Source of the DNA: Acidimicrobiia bacterium
GTDB lineage: Bacteria > Actinomycetota > Acidimicrobiia > Acidimicrobiales > Poriferisodalaceae
Assembly (NCBI GenBank): GCA_022826045.1
Contig: JAJDVQ010000058.1
Coordinates: 1 to 64,000, forward strand
DNA length: 64,000 bases
Reading direction: 5' to 3'
The notes beneath the pieces were generated by a model. That model made no database searches and was not told the origin of the DNA. It saw only the letters and a program-made list of their open reading frames with translations. Below, piece after piece: positions 1 to 8,826 of this stretch. Each line of letters begins with the position of its first letter. Position 1 is the first letter of the stretch. Made by a program: the position numbers and the translations under genes.

Positions 1-244
1 CCTAAGAGGCCGCGCGGATAGATCGGCTCTGAACGATTTCGAGCCGTGGAATCGCCTCTGGATGGGTCTCTGACCTGCAGCATCGACACGACAGACGATG
101 CGATTGCATACAGTCGTTTTATCAATCCGCTAACGCTCTAACGAACACGGCGTCAGCCAGCACAGAGCCACCGAGCCGGGGAGATGGCCCTGTCTTGACC
201 GTCGGGAATCCCAAAACCCCGGGCTCCCTGTCACAGCCCCTCGA

Positions 245-250
245 TACTCT
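245..250 (+). promoter_or_regulatory. -10 hexamer of the sbcD remnant
   Basis: TACTCT ends 6 nt before the GTG at 257. The spacing fits a leaderless transcript, so the promoter of the deleted sbcDC locus appears to survive. Confidence 0.45.
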
Positions 251-256
251 GCGGCC

Positions 257-510
257 GTGCGCTTCCTGCATACGTCTGATTGGCACTTGGGTCGCAACTT
301 CCACGGTGCTTCGCTGCTGCATGAGCAGAAAGCGGTGGCGAAGCACTGCACCTCGCCATGGACGAACTGGATCGCCTGCGTGAAGGCGGTCGTGCGGTCG
401 GCCTCATCAGTCACGTATCCGAGTTGCGTGAACGCATCCGCGCCGGCATCGAAGTCCACCGAACCGACAAGGGCTCCCACATCAGCGTCGGCGCAATCTC
501 CGAACTCTGA
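257..510 (+). pseudogene. sbcD/sbcC: sbcD-sbcC deletion scar
   Basis: A GTG start opens about 28 codons that read as the N-terminus of the SbcD nuclease, including the metal-binding signature TSDWHLG. Homology stops near position 340. In a different frame, from about 343 to the TGA at 508-510, the sequence reads as the last ~55 residues of the SbcC ATPase: MDELDRLREGGRAVGLISHV followed by SELRERI and a short tail. SbcD and SbcC form the Mre11-Rad50-like complex that opens DNA hairpins. In family operons sbcD lies directly upstream of sbcC, so one deletion of several kb that removed nearly all of both genes would give this junction. The two parts are out of frame and neither keeps a working domain. 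An assembly error is the alternative. Confidence 0.8.
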
Positions 511-843
511 CTTCCAGATGGATGTGGGGGGCTCGCTACCGCCCACCCAGGGCGAAGCCCTGGCCAGGAGAAGCCCTACAGCGGTTTGTACTTCGATGAG
601 TAGCGCCTGCCCTTGCGATCCTGGCCGCAGTCGCTAGCGGGAGGGCTCACGAAACCCTCAGTGCGCTCACTGCACCGAAGCTGCGCTGGTGAACAAGGCA
701 CGGTCGCCAAGTCGCCAATTCACCACATCACCCGCCAGATCACCGTGATGGCGTCGATGAAGCGCAGCACTTCGCGTTCGAGGAGGCGGTACGCACCGCT
801 CACCGAGTCCCTAGCTCGAACGGCCATGTTGCCGTTGTGCGTG
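511..843. other. Gene-free stretch after the sbcC remnant
   Basis: I see no convincing gene on either strand. The open frames here are short and have no recognisable motif. A small hairpin (CAGGGC, three-base loop, GCCCTG) at 548-562 lies 38 nt past the sbcC stop without a T-run. It could be an old terminator, but this is weak. Confidence 0.4.
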
Positions 844-2229
844 CTACGGGAACAAGGCAGGTTCGCGAGATAGATCGAGTGTGTGGATTGGGGCGGCGTC
901 TTGCAGCGGCGCAGGGTTGCGGCGCGGGGTCGGCTTCTTGGATCTGGCGGGGTTGGGTGCTGAATCCGCGTCCGGAGGTATGAGCCCGTAGCGGCCGTTG
1001 CGCTTGATGACTTGCCAGTTGTGGTCGTGGATCTTGTCGTGGCAGGACCAGCACACCAGCACGAGGTTGTCGATCTTGGTTGGGCCGCCGCAGAGCCACG
1101 GGATGATGTGGTGCGCCTCGCAGTCGCCGGGCGGGGCGCCGCAGCCGACACAGGCGCCGTCGCGGGCGATCAGGGCGCGACGCTGGGCTGCGGTAGGCGC
1201 TCGTGCAGCGACTGCCTCGTACAGGGGTGTGAGCTCTTTGCCGAACAGCACGACGGAGATGTCGGCGTTGCAGCAGAGCCGGTCGATGACGCTGGCGGGC
1301 ACCGGGCCGGTGCCAGCGATCTCTCCGATGCCGCCGTGATCGTCGAGCAGGTCTGCGAGGTCGGCTCGCACGATGATCTGGGTCGTTTGGGCTCTGTGAC
1401 TTGCAGAACCCGTGCTGTCGCCGGCCGCGTGCCCGCAGCCGGTCGTCTCGTTGCCCGCAGCGGTGCCGCCTTGAGGGGGTTCGTCGGCGGCCGTGGGCGC
1501 GGAGCCAGAGTGAGTGAGGATGCCGTCGAGGGCATCTGCCATGCGCTGGTCGCGGGTGCGCGCCGCGCTGTTGTCTGCTGGGCCGTCGCGCTGTAGGCGA
1601 CGGTCGGCTTGGCGGAGGCGTTCGGCTTCGTCGCGGATGCGGGTCTGGATCCGAGCACCCATCTCTGCGTCGAACGCACCGCGCATCTGCACGGTGCCGT
1701 CGTCACCGTTCCAGAAGCGCACATTGCGGTTGCGGCGGTTGCGGCGGTGCCGCTCGGCGAGGCTCGCAGCGCTCTGGTGCTTCGCGGCCCAGCGCGCTGA
1801 TGCCTGGGCGAACTCATCAGGCGGCAGCGTCTTTGCCAGGTTCACCAGTTCGGCGTCGCCCTGCACTGCTTCGGGGCTGGTCTGGCGCGCGGCGCGGGCG
1901 AGGCGGGCGGCGTTGGCCATGCACATCTCTCCATCAGCCAGCGCGGACTGGGCAGTGGGCAACTGCTCGAGCTCGGCAGTCGTTCGTACGTTGCGCGCTG
2001 CATCGGAACGCGGGACTGCGGCGATCTGGTGCAGTACACCCGCGCCGCCGTCACCGTGCCGCTCTCGCGACGCTATCTGCGACGCAACGGCGGTCTCAAG
2101 CGTCTCAAGCCGGGCGCGCAGCGGCTTGGCCAGCGCGAGCGCTTCGCGCAGATCGGCGGTGGGTGCACCCTCGACACAGTCGAGGGCCGCTGCGAGCGAG
2201 TCGAGCGCCTGCCGCACCTGAGAGAACAT
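844..2229 (-). CDS. DUF222 / HNH endonuclease domain protein (13E12 type)
   Basis: A 461-residue protein with an N-terminal DUF222 region (roughly residues 1-330) and a C-terminal HNH nuclease fold. The HNH part shows a CVGCGAP knuckle, the AHHIIPW core, a GG-T-DNLVLVC segment and a second CWSCH knuckle, so the zinc ligands and catalytic His are present. Members of this family are multicopy in actinobacteria and often linked to mobile DNA; their natural role is unsettled. The ATG at 2229 has TAGGGT 6 nt upstream, supporting this start. The tail after the HNH domain (about 60 residues) is Pro- and Arg-rich and probably disordered. Confidence 0.9.
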   Translation of the reverse strand: MFSQVRQALDSLAAALDCVEGAPTADLREALALAKPLRARLETLETAVASQIASRERHGDGGAGVLHQIAAVPRSDAARNVRTTAELEQLPTAQSALADGEMCMANAARLARAARQTSPEAVQGDAELVNLAKTLPPDEFAQASARWAAKHQSAASLAERHRRNRRNRNVRFWNGDDGTVQMRGAFDAEMGARIQTRIRDEAERLRQADRRLQRDGPADNSAARTRDQRMADALDGILTHSGSAPTAADEPPQGGTAAGNETTGCGHAAGDSTGSASHRAQTTQIIVRADLADLLDDHGGIGEIAGTGPVPASVIDRLCCNADISVVLFGKELTPLYEAVAARAPTAAQRRALIARDGACVGCGAPPGDCEAHHIIPWLCGGPTKIDNLVLVCWSCHDKIHDHNWQVIKRNGRYGLIPPDADSAPNPARSKKPTPRRNPAPLQDAAPIHTLDLSREPALFP

Positions 2230-2235
2230 GCGTTC

Positions 2236-2241
2236 ACCCTA
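2236..2241 (-). promoter_or_regulatory. -10 hexamer of the DUF222-HNH gene
   Basis: On the minus strand TAGGGT lies 6 nt before the ATG at 2229, the spacing of a leaderless transcript. Confidence 0.4.
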
Positions 2242-2254
2242 GCGGCCTGGTGTA

Positions 2255-2345
2255 ACAAACGAACGTTTATGCGCTATAAGACAGATTACGGTTATGTGAC
2301 ATCTGGTTTCATGATGGATAATTATTTTTCAATGTTTTCCAGTGT
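2255..2345. other. AT-rich intergenic patch
   Basis: About 90 bp upstream of the DUF222-HNH gene are strikingly AT-rich (for example a run around ATAATTATTTTTC at 2320-2332) inside otherwise very GC-rich DNA. I see no gene. It may be an upstream promoter element or the edge of acquired DNA. Confidence 0.35.
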
Positions 2346-2461
2346 GAACTCGCGACCGTCGCTCACCACCGATCACTCGACTTCAGACGCTGTGCCAGCA
2401 CCGACGCCGCAGTCCCGTCGATCGTCACGCCCAAACGCAAGGCCGCAGCGACGGGGCTTGC

Positions 2462-3097
2462 TCAGCTGGACGGGCTGAACTGGATCGGGAGGGGGTGACC
2501 GGCGCGGGTGAACAGGTCTTGCAGCATCCGCAGCGTCATGCCCCAGATGACCCGTCCGTGGCCGACTTCGATGCCGGGGAAGCGCTCGTCGGGTCGGGGC
2601 GGGTAGTGGTAGTCGATGTGGTGTCGAGGGTCGGCCAGTTCTGCCACCGGCACCCAGAACGCGTCGGCCACTTCGTAGTTCAGCGTCAGCGCGGGGCGGG
2701 CGCCGTCGAGCCAGCACACGTGCGGCGTCACCCGCAGTGCGGCGCCGCGCCAGCGGGGATTGCCTTCGAGGTCGTTGAGCCGGCCGAGCCAGCGCACCCC
2801 GGCGTGCGCGGTGATGTCGAATCCGATCTCCTCGCGGCTCTCGCGCACCGCCGTGTCGAACGTGTCGTCGTCGTCGGGCTCGGTGCGCCCGCCCGGAAAC
2901 GCCATGTGGCCCGACCACGGGTCGCCGTCGCGGGTGGCCCGTTCGATGAAGAGCACCTCGGGGCTGCTGTCTCCCGAGCGCACCACTGCGGCGACGGCAG
3001 CAGTCGGGCCGTGATGCGGTGTGTCGAGCTCCTGGCCGAGCACTGCCGACAGGCGTTCCGGTTCGAACGCCTCACTGACGGAGTGCAGACCGATCAC
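2462..3097 (-). CDS. Nudix hydrolase, CoA pyrophosphatase-like
   Basis: About 211 residues carrying a Nudix box: GGRTEP, a variable DDDDTFDTAV segment, then RESREEIGF, which matches GX5EX7REUXEEXGU. The box binds the metal that cleaves a nucleoside-diphosphate linkage. The preceding SGHMAFPGG and the following GRLNDL and TPHVCW segments resemble CoA/acyl-CoA diphosphatases (CoAse/NudL type), so coenzyme A derivatives are the likely substrate; this part is inference. The frame is open upstream to 3214, but I chose the GTG at 3097 because TACGCT lies 8 nt before it and the length then suits the family. The gene is divergent from the acyl-CoA dehydrogenase. Confidence 0.85.
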   Translation of the reverse strand: MIGLHSVSEAFEPERLSAVLGQELDTPHHGPTAAVAAVVRSGDSSPEVLFIERATRDGDPWSGHMAFPGGRTEPDDDDTFDTAVRESREEIGFDITAHAGVRWLGRLNDLEGNPRWRGAALRVTPHVCWLDGARPALTLNYEVADAFWVPVAELADPRHHIDYHYPPRPDERFPGIEVGHGRVIWGMTLRMLQDLFTRAGHPLPIQFSPSS

Positions 3098-3105
3098 CGC
3101 CTCGC

Positions 3106-3111
3106 AGCGTA
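3106..3111 (-). promoter_or_regulatory. -10 hexamer of the Nudix gene
   Basis: TACGCT on the minus strand lies 8 nt before the GTG at 3097, and was used to choose that start. Confidence 0.4.
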
Positions 3112-3286
3112 GGTGGCCGAACACCGTGGGCTCTGGGCGGCTCTCGAACCTCACAAGCCTCGCTCGCAACAGCCCGATCCCGCCTGCACAGAGGCCGAGC
3201 TCCGACACGAGCACATGGCTCTCGCCGCGAATCCGTGAGGCGGTCCCGCCCGCACTCAGACCGGGGTCCCGCGCGAGAGCCGCTGC

Positions 3287-3292
3287 TACCGT
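3287..3292 (+). promoter_or_regulatory. -10 hexamer of the acyl-CoA dehydrogenase gene
   Basis: TACCGT lies 7 nt before the ATG at 3300, consistent with a leaderless mRNA. Confidence 0.45.
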
Positions 3293-3299
3293 CGCCGCG

Positions 3300-4526
3300 A
3301 TGAGCGCCGCCGATCCTCACCCTGCAGACACTGGATCAGGGAACCTTGACGAACCCGTCCAAGGCATGGATGCAGCGTCTTTCGAAGCGTTCGTCAGCGA
3401 GGTCGCGCACTTCCGGGACACGGTCGTGGCGCCGAACGTGAACCGCTGGGAGAGCGAGAAGCGCATGGCGCCCGAGGCCCTGCGGGATGCCTCAGAGATC
3501 GGGCTGCTCGCCATGGAGGTGCCGGCCGAACTGGGCGGGCTGGGGATGAGCTTCGCTCAGAAGTGCCGCATCGTCGAGGTGCTGAGCGCCGTGTCGATGC
3601 CATTCGCCTTCAGCCTGGTGAACACCGGCAACGTCGCAGCGCGAGTGGCGCGGCTCGGCAGCGACACGCACCGCGAGCGGTACCTGGCCGACCTGATGGC
3701 CGGACGCCGGTTCGGATCCACCGCGCTGACCGAACCGGGCGCCGGCAGCGACTTCGCCAACATCGCTACGACCGCGACACCTGTCGATGGCGGCTGGCGG
3801 CTCGACGGCGCCAAAGCCTGGATCACCAACGCCGCGCACTCCGACGTGATCTTCTGCTACGCGCAGACGCAGCCCGGCTCCCGGGGTCGAGGCATCGCGT
3901 TGTTCCTGATCGACGGCACCCAGCCCGGCTTCGAGCGGCTGCCGCCGTACGAGCTGGCCGGAGGTCACCTCATCGGCACTGGCGGGTTCCGGCTGGATGG
4001 CTACATCGCCGCCGCCGAAGATCTTCTCAGCCCTGCAGGGGAAGCCTTCATCGCAGCCTTGTCGAGCGTGAACGGTGCCCGCACCTACGTCGCCGCCATG
4101 TGCTGCGCCATGGTGGAGGCCACCCTCGCGAGCGCAGTCCGCTACGGAGCCGAGCGCGAGGCGTTCGGCAAGCCCGTCATCGCCCATCAAGGTCTGGCGT
4201 GGAAGCTGGCCGGGGTGCAGAACCGCCTCGAAGCCTCCCAGCTGCTCACTGCCCGGGCCGTCGACGCAGTCACCGAGTCATTGCGCACCGGCGACGCCTC
4301 TGGCGCCATCCTGCCGGCTGCGCATGCCAAGAAGTTCGTCACCGAGACGGCCGAAGCCGACATCGCCGCCTGCATCCAAGCCATGGGCGCCGAGGGCCTG
4401 CGCGGCGATCACCCGGGGGGTCACCACCTCATCGGAGCGCGCATCGCCAACTACGTGGACGGCAGCACCGAAATCCAGACCGACCGCATCGCCCGCTCTC
4501 TCGCTGGCACCTACGCGGCCAGCTGA
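3300..4526 (+). CDS. Acyl-CoA dehydrogenase family protein
   Basis: A 408-residue FAD enzyme that would oxidise an acyl-CoA to the 2,3-enoyl-CoA in a beta-oxidation-type pathway. The order of motifs is normal: helical N-terminal domain, TALTEPGAGSD and WITNA for the flavin/substrate beta-barrel, then the C-terminal helices with EREAFGKPV and a final STEIQTDRIAR. At the position where short- and medium-chain members have the catalytic Glu (Y-E-G-T), this protein reads Y-V-D-G-S-T, so Asp replaces Glu. The base could be shortened, or another residue may serve. The frame is open upstream to 3021, but the ATG at 3300 fits the family and the -10 spacing. The neighbouring CaiB/BaiF gene points to acyl-CoA chemistry; the substrate is unknown. 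Confidence 0.9.
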   Translation: MSAADPHPADTGSGNLDEPVQGMDAASFEAFVSEVAHFRDTVVAPNVNRWESEKRMAPEALRDASEIGLLAMEVPAELGGLGMSFAQKCRIVEVLSAVSMPFAFSLVNTGNVAARVARLGSDTHRERYLADLMAGRRFGSTALTEPGAGSDFANIATTATPVDGGWRLDGAKAWITNAAHSDVIFCYAQTQPGSRGRGIALFLIDGTQPGFERLPPYELAGGHLIGTGGFRLDGYIAAAEDLLSPAGEAFIAALSSVNGARTYVAAMCCAMVEATLASAVRYGAEREAFGKPVIAHQGLAWKLAGVQNRLEASQLLTARAVDAVTESLRTGDASGAILPAAHAKKFVTETAEADIAACIQAMGAEGLRGDHPGGHHLIGARIANYVDGSTEIQTDRIARSLAGTYAAS

Positions 4527-4584
4527 ACCCGCCGCAGTACCCGCTCCGCCGCCGCCGGCAGGGCCACAGGCTGCGTCGACAATC

Positions 4585-5772
4585 TCAGCCGAAGACTCCC
4601 TCGTCGCGAAGTGCGGTGATGTCGTCCCACGTGTAGCCGTGTTCGAGCAGCACTTCCTCGGTGTGCTGGCCGAGTTCGGGCGCAACGGCGCCAGGCTTCA
4701 GTGGCGTGGCTGACATGCGGATCGGGGTGCCGATCACCGTGCGTTCGCCCTCGGGGTGCTCGACTCGCTGCAGGTAGCCGTTCTCGTACATCGACTCGTC
4801 GGCCACGATCGCCTCGTAGTCACGGACCAGCCCGTAGCGGACCCCTGCCCCGGTGAGCACCGCCTCCCACTCGTCGAGGGTTCTGGTGGGGAAGACTTCG
4901 TCGATGATGGCGACCAGCTCGGCCCTGGCTTCCGAGTTCAGCATGAGGGCCAGGAACCGTTCGTCGTCGGCGAGGTCGGGCCGGTCGAGCAGTTTGGCGA
5001 ATTCGGGCCACCCCGGACCGGTGCCGCTGAGCAGGTGGATCCAGCCGTCGGCCGCCTCCACGGTGTGGAGCAACGTGGGAACGAAGGCGTGACCCGAATC
5101 GATGCGTTCGGGGTTGCGACCGGTCAGCAGGGTGTAGGTCATCTCCGATGCTTGGGCGTAGATCATGCCGCCCACGAGCGACACGTCGACCCGCTGTCCA
5201 AGCCCGGTCTCGGTGCGATGGAGCAGCGCAGCAAGAATGCCGGTGACCATGTTCTGGCAGCCAACATGGTCGGAGATAACAGCCCCATTCATGACCGGGG
5301 GTCCGCCGTCGATTCGGGTGGCGAACATGAGCCCGCCCTCTGCCTGGCCTGACGAGTCGGCTCCCTCCCGCGTCGACTTGGGGCCGATCGGCCCGAAGGT
5401 CGAGCCGGTGGCGTACACGAGCCGCGGATTGATGGACGACAGGTGCTCATATGACAGGCCCCAGGCCTCCATGGTGCCGGGCACGAAGTTGTGGATCAGG
5501 ATGTCGGTGGTCTCGACGAAGCGCTCGAGCGCTCGCTTCCCGCCCGGAGTGCGCAGGTCGAGGGTGACCGACCGCTTCCCCCGATTGCACGCTTCGTAGT
5601 ACGGATTTCGCGGATCGGCGGGCGACACGGGGATTACCCGGGCGAGGTCGCCCATGCCCGGCAGCTCGATCTTGATGACCGACGCTCCCATGTCGTGCAA
5701 CGTTGCCGCAGCTTGAGGACCCTGCACCAGGATGGACAGGTCGAGGACGGTGTAGTCGTCAAGCGCTCCCAT
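4585..5772 (-). CDS. CaiB/BaiF family CoA-transferase
   Basis: A 395-residue class III CoA-transferase that would move CoA between a donor thioester and a carboxylate. The family start is clear (DYTVLDLSILVQGPQAA), followed by GKRSVTLDLRTPGGK and the nucleophile region EGADSSGQAEGG, where the Asp is the probable acyl-enzyme residue. The C-terminal LGQHTEEVLLEHG is typical. The ATG at 5772 was preferred to the upstream start at 5847 because the domain begins there and TACGAT lies 6 nt before it. The substrate cannot be read from sequence. It converges on the acyl-CoA dehydrogenase and is divergent from the nitroreductase gene. Confidence 0.9.
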   Translation of the reverse strand: MGALDDYTVLDLSILVQGPQAAATLHDMGASVIKIELPGMGDLARVIPVSPADPRNPYYEACNRGKRSVTLDLRTPGGKRALERFVETTDILIHNFVPGTMEAWGLSYEHLSSINPRLVYATGSTFGPIGPKSTREGADSSGQAEGGLMFATRIDGGPPVMNGAVISDHVGCQNMVTGILAALLHRTETGLGQRVDVSLVGGMIYAQASEMTYTLLTGRNPERIDSGHAFVPTLLHTVEAADGWIHLLSGTGPGWPEFAKLLDRPDLADDERFLALMLNSEARAELVAIIDEVFPTRTLDEWEAVLTGAGVRYGLVRDYEAIVADESMYENGYLQRVEHPEGERTVIGTPIRMSATPLKPGAVAPELGQHTEEVLLEHGYTWDDITALRDEGVFG

Positions 5773-5778
5773 CGCCGG

Positions 5779-5784
5779 ATCGTA
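5779..5784 (-). promoter_or_regulatory. -10 hexamer of the CoA-transferase gene
   Basis: TACGAT on the minus strand ends 6 nt before the ATG at 5772. Confidence 0.45.
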
Positions 5785-5859
5785 ACCCCCGCCGTTCGCG
5801 CGGCACTTCCGATCGAGGTTTGCCAGACTGCGCAGACCACACCTCACAGGACGGTGACC

Positions 5860-6543
5860 ATGTCAGCCGCGACCCTGCAAAGACCTTCTGCTGATCTCTA
5901 CGAGACGATGAGCACCCTGCGCGCCGTGCGCCGCCTTCGCACTGACCCGATTCCCTCTGATGTCCTCGAGCGGGTACTGCAGGCCGCATGCTGGGCGCCG
6001 ACCGGCGGCAACCAGCAGCCATGGCGAGTGGTCGTGGTCACCGACCCGGCCGTCAAGCAGGGCTTGGCCGATGTCTACGCGCCGGAGTGGGCAAAGTTCG
6101 CCAGCGGGTTCCTGAAGCGATTCGAAGGCCTGCCCGCAGACGAAGTCGCCAAGTGGGAGCGAGTTGTAGCTGCGGGTGACTACCTCGCCGATCATCTGGG
6201 GGAGGCCCCAGCCATCTTGGTGTTCTGCGCCAACCCGGAGAAGATGGCGATCACCGACGCAAACCTGGATCGGGTCAGCATGGTCGGCGGCGGCTCGGTG
6301 TACACCGCAGTGCAGAACTCGATGCTGGCGTGCGTGGCCGAGGGGCTGGGCTGCACGCTCACGACGCTGCACTGCCTGCGCGAGCACGAGGTGAAATCGT
6401 TGCTCGGCGTGCCCGACGGATGGGCCACCGTCGCGATGGTGCCGATCGGGTACCCGGTAGGCAGGGGCAACGGCCCGATCACCCGGCAGCCGCCGGCCGA
6501 GATGGCCTACCGCGACACGTTCGGCGAGGCCTGGACGGGCTGA
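5860..6543 (+). CDS. Nitroreductase family protein
   Basis: A 227-residue FMN-dependent oxidoreductase of the nitroreductase superfamily, usually a homodimer using NAD(P)H. Visible hallmarks are RAVRRLRTDPIP near the N-terminus, the FMN-binding APTGGNQQPW segment, and YTAVQNSMLACVAEGLG leading to the C-terminal flavin loop. The frame extends upstream to 5491, but the ATG at 5860 starts just before the conserved domain. It is divergent from the CoA-transferase. The substrate is not evident; members reduce nitro groups, quinones, enones or flavins, or act in dehalogenation. Confidence 0.88.
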   Translation: MSAATLQRPSADLYETMSTLRAVRRLRTDPIPSDVLERVLQAACWAPTGGNQQPWRVVVVTDPAVKQGLADVYAPEWAKFASGFLKRFEGLPADEVAKWERVVAAGDYLADHLGEAPAILVFCANPEKMAITDANLDRVSMVGGGSVYTAVQNSMLACVAEGLGCTLTTLHCLREHEVKSLLGVPDGWATVAMVPIGYPVGRGNGPITRQPPAEMAYRDTFGEAWTG

Positions 6544-6677
6544 TCGCCACGACCCGACAGGGCACTCGCTCATCGCCTCGCGGGCACGTCCCCACAGCCC
6601 GGTCTGCCGCCAGGTGCGGCTGCTGCGACCCCGCATGCGGTATGTCAGGCTCTAGCTGCGTTCACAGGGGGTAGGCC

Positions 6678-7901
6678 ATGAGCGAACCGATGCCAACTTC
6701 GAAGTCCCAAGAGCTGTACGAGCGGGCGAAGGCCGTCATTCCCAAGGGCGTCTACGGCCACTACGGCCCCGCCGTGATCGACGACGGGCCGGTGTTCTTC
6801 TCATCGGCTGAGGGCGCCCGGTTCACCGATGTGGACGGGAACTCCTACATCGACTGGATGTGCGCCTACGGGCCGAACATCCTGGGCTACAACCATCCCG
6901 CTGTCGAGGAGGCTGCAGAAAAACAGGCCGCCGACGGCAGCACGGTGAGCCTGGCCGCGCCGGTCATGGTCGAGCTCGCGGAAGAGCTGGTCGACATGGT
7001 CGAGGGCGCCGACTGGGCGCTGTTCGGCAAGAACGGCGCCGATGCAACGGGGCTGGCTGTGATGGTGGCCCGCGCGGCCACCGGACGGCGCTACATCCTC
7101 AAGATCCAGGGCGGCTATCACGGCTCGACACCGTGGATGCAGGTGCCTGGCAACAAGGGCACCATCGCGGAGGACCAGGCCTTTGTCATCGAGGTGCCGT
7201 GGAACAACGCCGGGGCGGTGCAGGCGGCCATCGATGCGCATCCGGGCGACATCGCCTGCTTCATCTCGTCGCCGTACCACCACCCCGTGTTCGCGGACAA
7301 CGAGCTGCCCGCCGAGGGCTACTGGGCTGCAGTCGAAGGTGCCTGCCGGGCCGCGGGAATTGTCGTGATCGTGGACGAAGTCCGCAGCGGCTTTCGGATC
7401 GACCTGGCAGGCGCGCACGTCGCGTACGGGTTCACACCGGATCTGATGTGCTTCGGCAAGGCGATCGGGAACGGGCATCCGCTCGCTGCTCTGGCCGGCT
7501 CTGATGCGCTGAAGGATGCCGCCGGCGAGACGTTCTTCACCGGCACCCAGTTCTTCAACGCGGCGCCCATGGCTGCGGGGCTCGCCACGCTGCGGGAGCT
7601 GCGCGCGGCAGATGCCGCCAACGCAGCAACCGAGATCGGCACCCGCCTGGGCGAGGCGCTGACTGACGTGGCAGCGGCTCACGAGCACGAGCTGCGGGTG
7701 AGCGGCGTGCCCGCCATGCCGTACCTGCGCATCGTCGGCCCCGGCGGCGGACGCTTCCACGCACGATGGGTGGCCGAGTGCATCCGCCGGGGCGCCTACC
7801 TGCTCAGCTACCACAACAACTTCGTGTGCGCGGCGCACACCGACGACGACATCAAGCGCACCTGCGACATCGCCGACGCAGCCTTTGCGGCGCTGGCCTG
7901 A
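6678..7901 (+). CDS. Class III aminotransferase, glutamate-1-semialdehyde aminomutase-like
   Basis: A 407-residue PLP enzyme of fold type I. The N-terminus (SQELYERAKAVIPKGV) and GARFTDVDGNSYIDW resemble HemL. IVDEVRSGFR carries the Asp that contacts the PLP ring, and CFGKAIGNGHP contains the Schiff-base Lys. A strong AGGGGG-type ribosome-binding site precedes the ATG. True HemL acts in haem synthesis, but the divergent internal sequence and the accessory context (an LLM oxidoreductase 66 bp downstream) suggest an aminotransferase or aminomutase of a secondary pathway. The substrate is unknown. Confidence 0.88.
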   Translation: MSEPMPTSKSQELYERAKAVIPKGVYGHYGPAVIDDGPVFFSSAEGARFTDVDGNSYIDWMCAYGPNILGYNHPAVEEAAEKQAADGSTVSLAAPVMVELAEELVDMVEGADWALFGKNGADATGLAVMVARAATGRRYILKIQGGYHGSTPWMQVPGNKGTIAEDQAFVIEVPWNNAGAVQAAIDAHPGDIACFISSPYHHPVFADNELPAEGYWAAVEGACRAAGIVVIVDEVRSGFRIDLAGAHVAYGFTPDLMCFGKAIGNGHPLAALAGSDALKDAAGETFFTGTQFFNAAPMAAGLATLRELRAADAANAATEIGTRLGEALTDVAAAHEHELRVSGVPAMPYLRIVGPGGGRFHARWVAECIRRGAYLLSYHNNFVCAAHTDDDIKRTCDIADAAFAALA

Positions 7902-7967
7902 GGCTCGCTACCGCTCACAACCGCACGTGCGCAGCCCGCGCCGCGCTCATCCTGGGAGGCTCTGATC

Positions 7968-8804
7968 ATGAAGTTCGGCTTTACCGTGCCCAACAACTTC
8001 GGCGTCGACGACCCCGCCGAGGTGGCCGCGCTGGCTGTCGAGGCCGAACAGCTCGGCTTCGACTCGGTGTGGGTGAACCATCACGTCCTCAACGTGGGCT
8101 ACGTGTGGGACCGGCTGGGCGAGCGGCCCTACCACGATGCGCTGGTGACGCTCACGTGGATGGCGGCACACACGTCACGGGTACGCCTCGGCACCAGCGT
8201 GCTGGTGATGCCGTACCTGCACCCGATGGTGCTGGCCAAGGAGCTGGCCACGCTGGACCGCCTGAGCGGCGGTCGCCTGGTTGTCGGTCTGGGCGTAGGC
8301 AGCCTGCCGGAGGAGAACGCGCTCCTCGGCGCGGAATACGACGACCGCGGCCGGCTCAGCAACGAGTTCGTCGAAGTGCTCGACCTGCTGTGGACCCAGC
8401 CGAGCGCCAGTTACGACGGGCACTACTACTCCTTCCAAGGCGCCGTGAGCTCGCCCAAACCGCTGCAGCAGCCCCGACCCCCGATCCTGTTCGGCGGCAA
8501 CCGTCCGCCGGCACTGCGGCGCGTCGGCCGTCTGGGCGACGGCTGGCACCCGATGATGCTGTCGCCAGAGAGCGTCGCGAAGCGCCTGCCGGTGATCCGC
8601 GAGGCCGCAGAGGCGGCAGGCCGCTCAGGCATCCCCGCTGAAGTCTCCGTGCGCCGGACCGCCGGCGAAGTGACCCCGGAATTGGCCGTTGAATACGCCT
8701 CGGTCGGGGTGACCGAGCTCGTGGTCTCTTGGAACACCGGCGACGTCGCCGAGATCAGCGAGGGCCTCGCCGCCTTCGCCGCCGAACACGGCATCGGCGG
8801 CTGA
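7968..8804 (+). CDS. LLM-class (luciferase-like) oxidoreductase, probably F420-dependent
   Basis: A 278-residue TIM-barrel protein of the bacterial luciferase superfamily. It shows AEQLGFDSVWVNHH, TSRVRLGTSVLVMPYLHP, ATLDRLSGGRLVVGLGVG and GGNRPPALRRVGRLGDGW, the usual order of family motifs. Actinobacterial members mostly use the deazaflavin F420; FMN cannot be excluded from sequence. GGGAGG 8 nt upstream supports the ATG. It lies 66 bp after the aminotransferase on the same strand, so the two may form one unit. The substrate is unknown. Confidence 0.88.
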   Translation: MKFGFTVPNNFGVDDPAEVAALAVEAEQLGFDSVWVNHHVLNVGYVWDRLGERPYHDALVTLTWMAAHTSRVRLGTSVLVMPYLHPMVLAKELATLDRLSGGRLVVGLGVGSLPEENALLGAEYDDRGRLSNEFVEVLDLLWTQPSASYDGHYYSFQGAVSSPKPLQQPRPPILFGGNRPPALRRVGRLGDGWHPMMLSPESVAKRLPVIREAAEAAGRSGIPAEVSVRRTAGEVTPELAVEYASVGVTELVVSWNTGDVAEISEGLAAFAAEHGIGG

Positions 8805-8826
8805 ACCGCCGGGCTGTCCGGTCTGG

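Noticed and set aside
2-73. Short open end that could be the C-terminus of a gene entering from outside the window.
   Set aside because: Only 23 codons with no recognisable motif, so it cannot be told from chance.
720-1151. Open frame on the minus strand beside the DUF222-HNH gene.
   Set aside because: It is mostly a shadow of the HNH gene in another frame; the part beyond 844 matches nothing I know.
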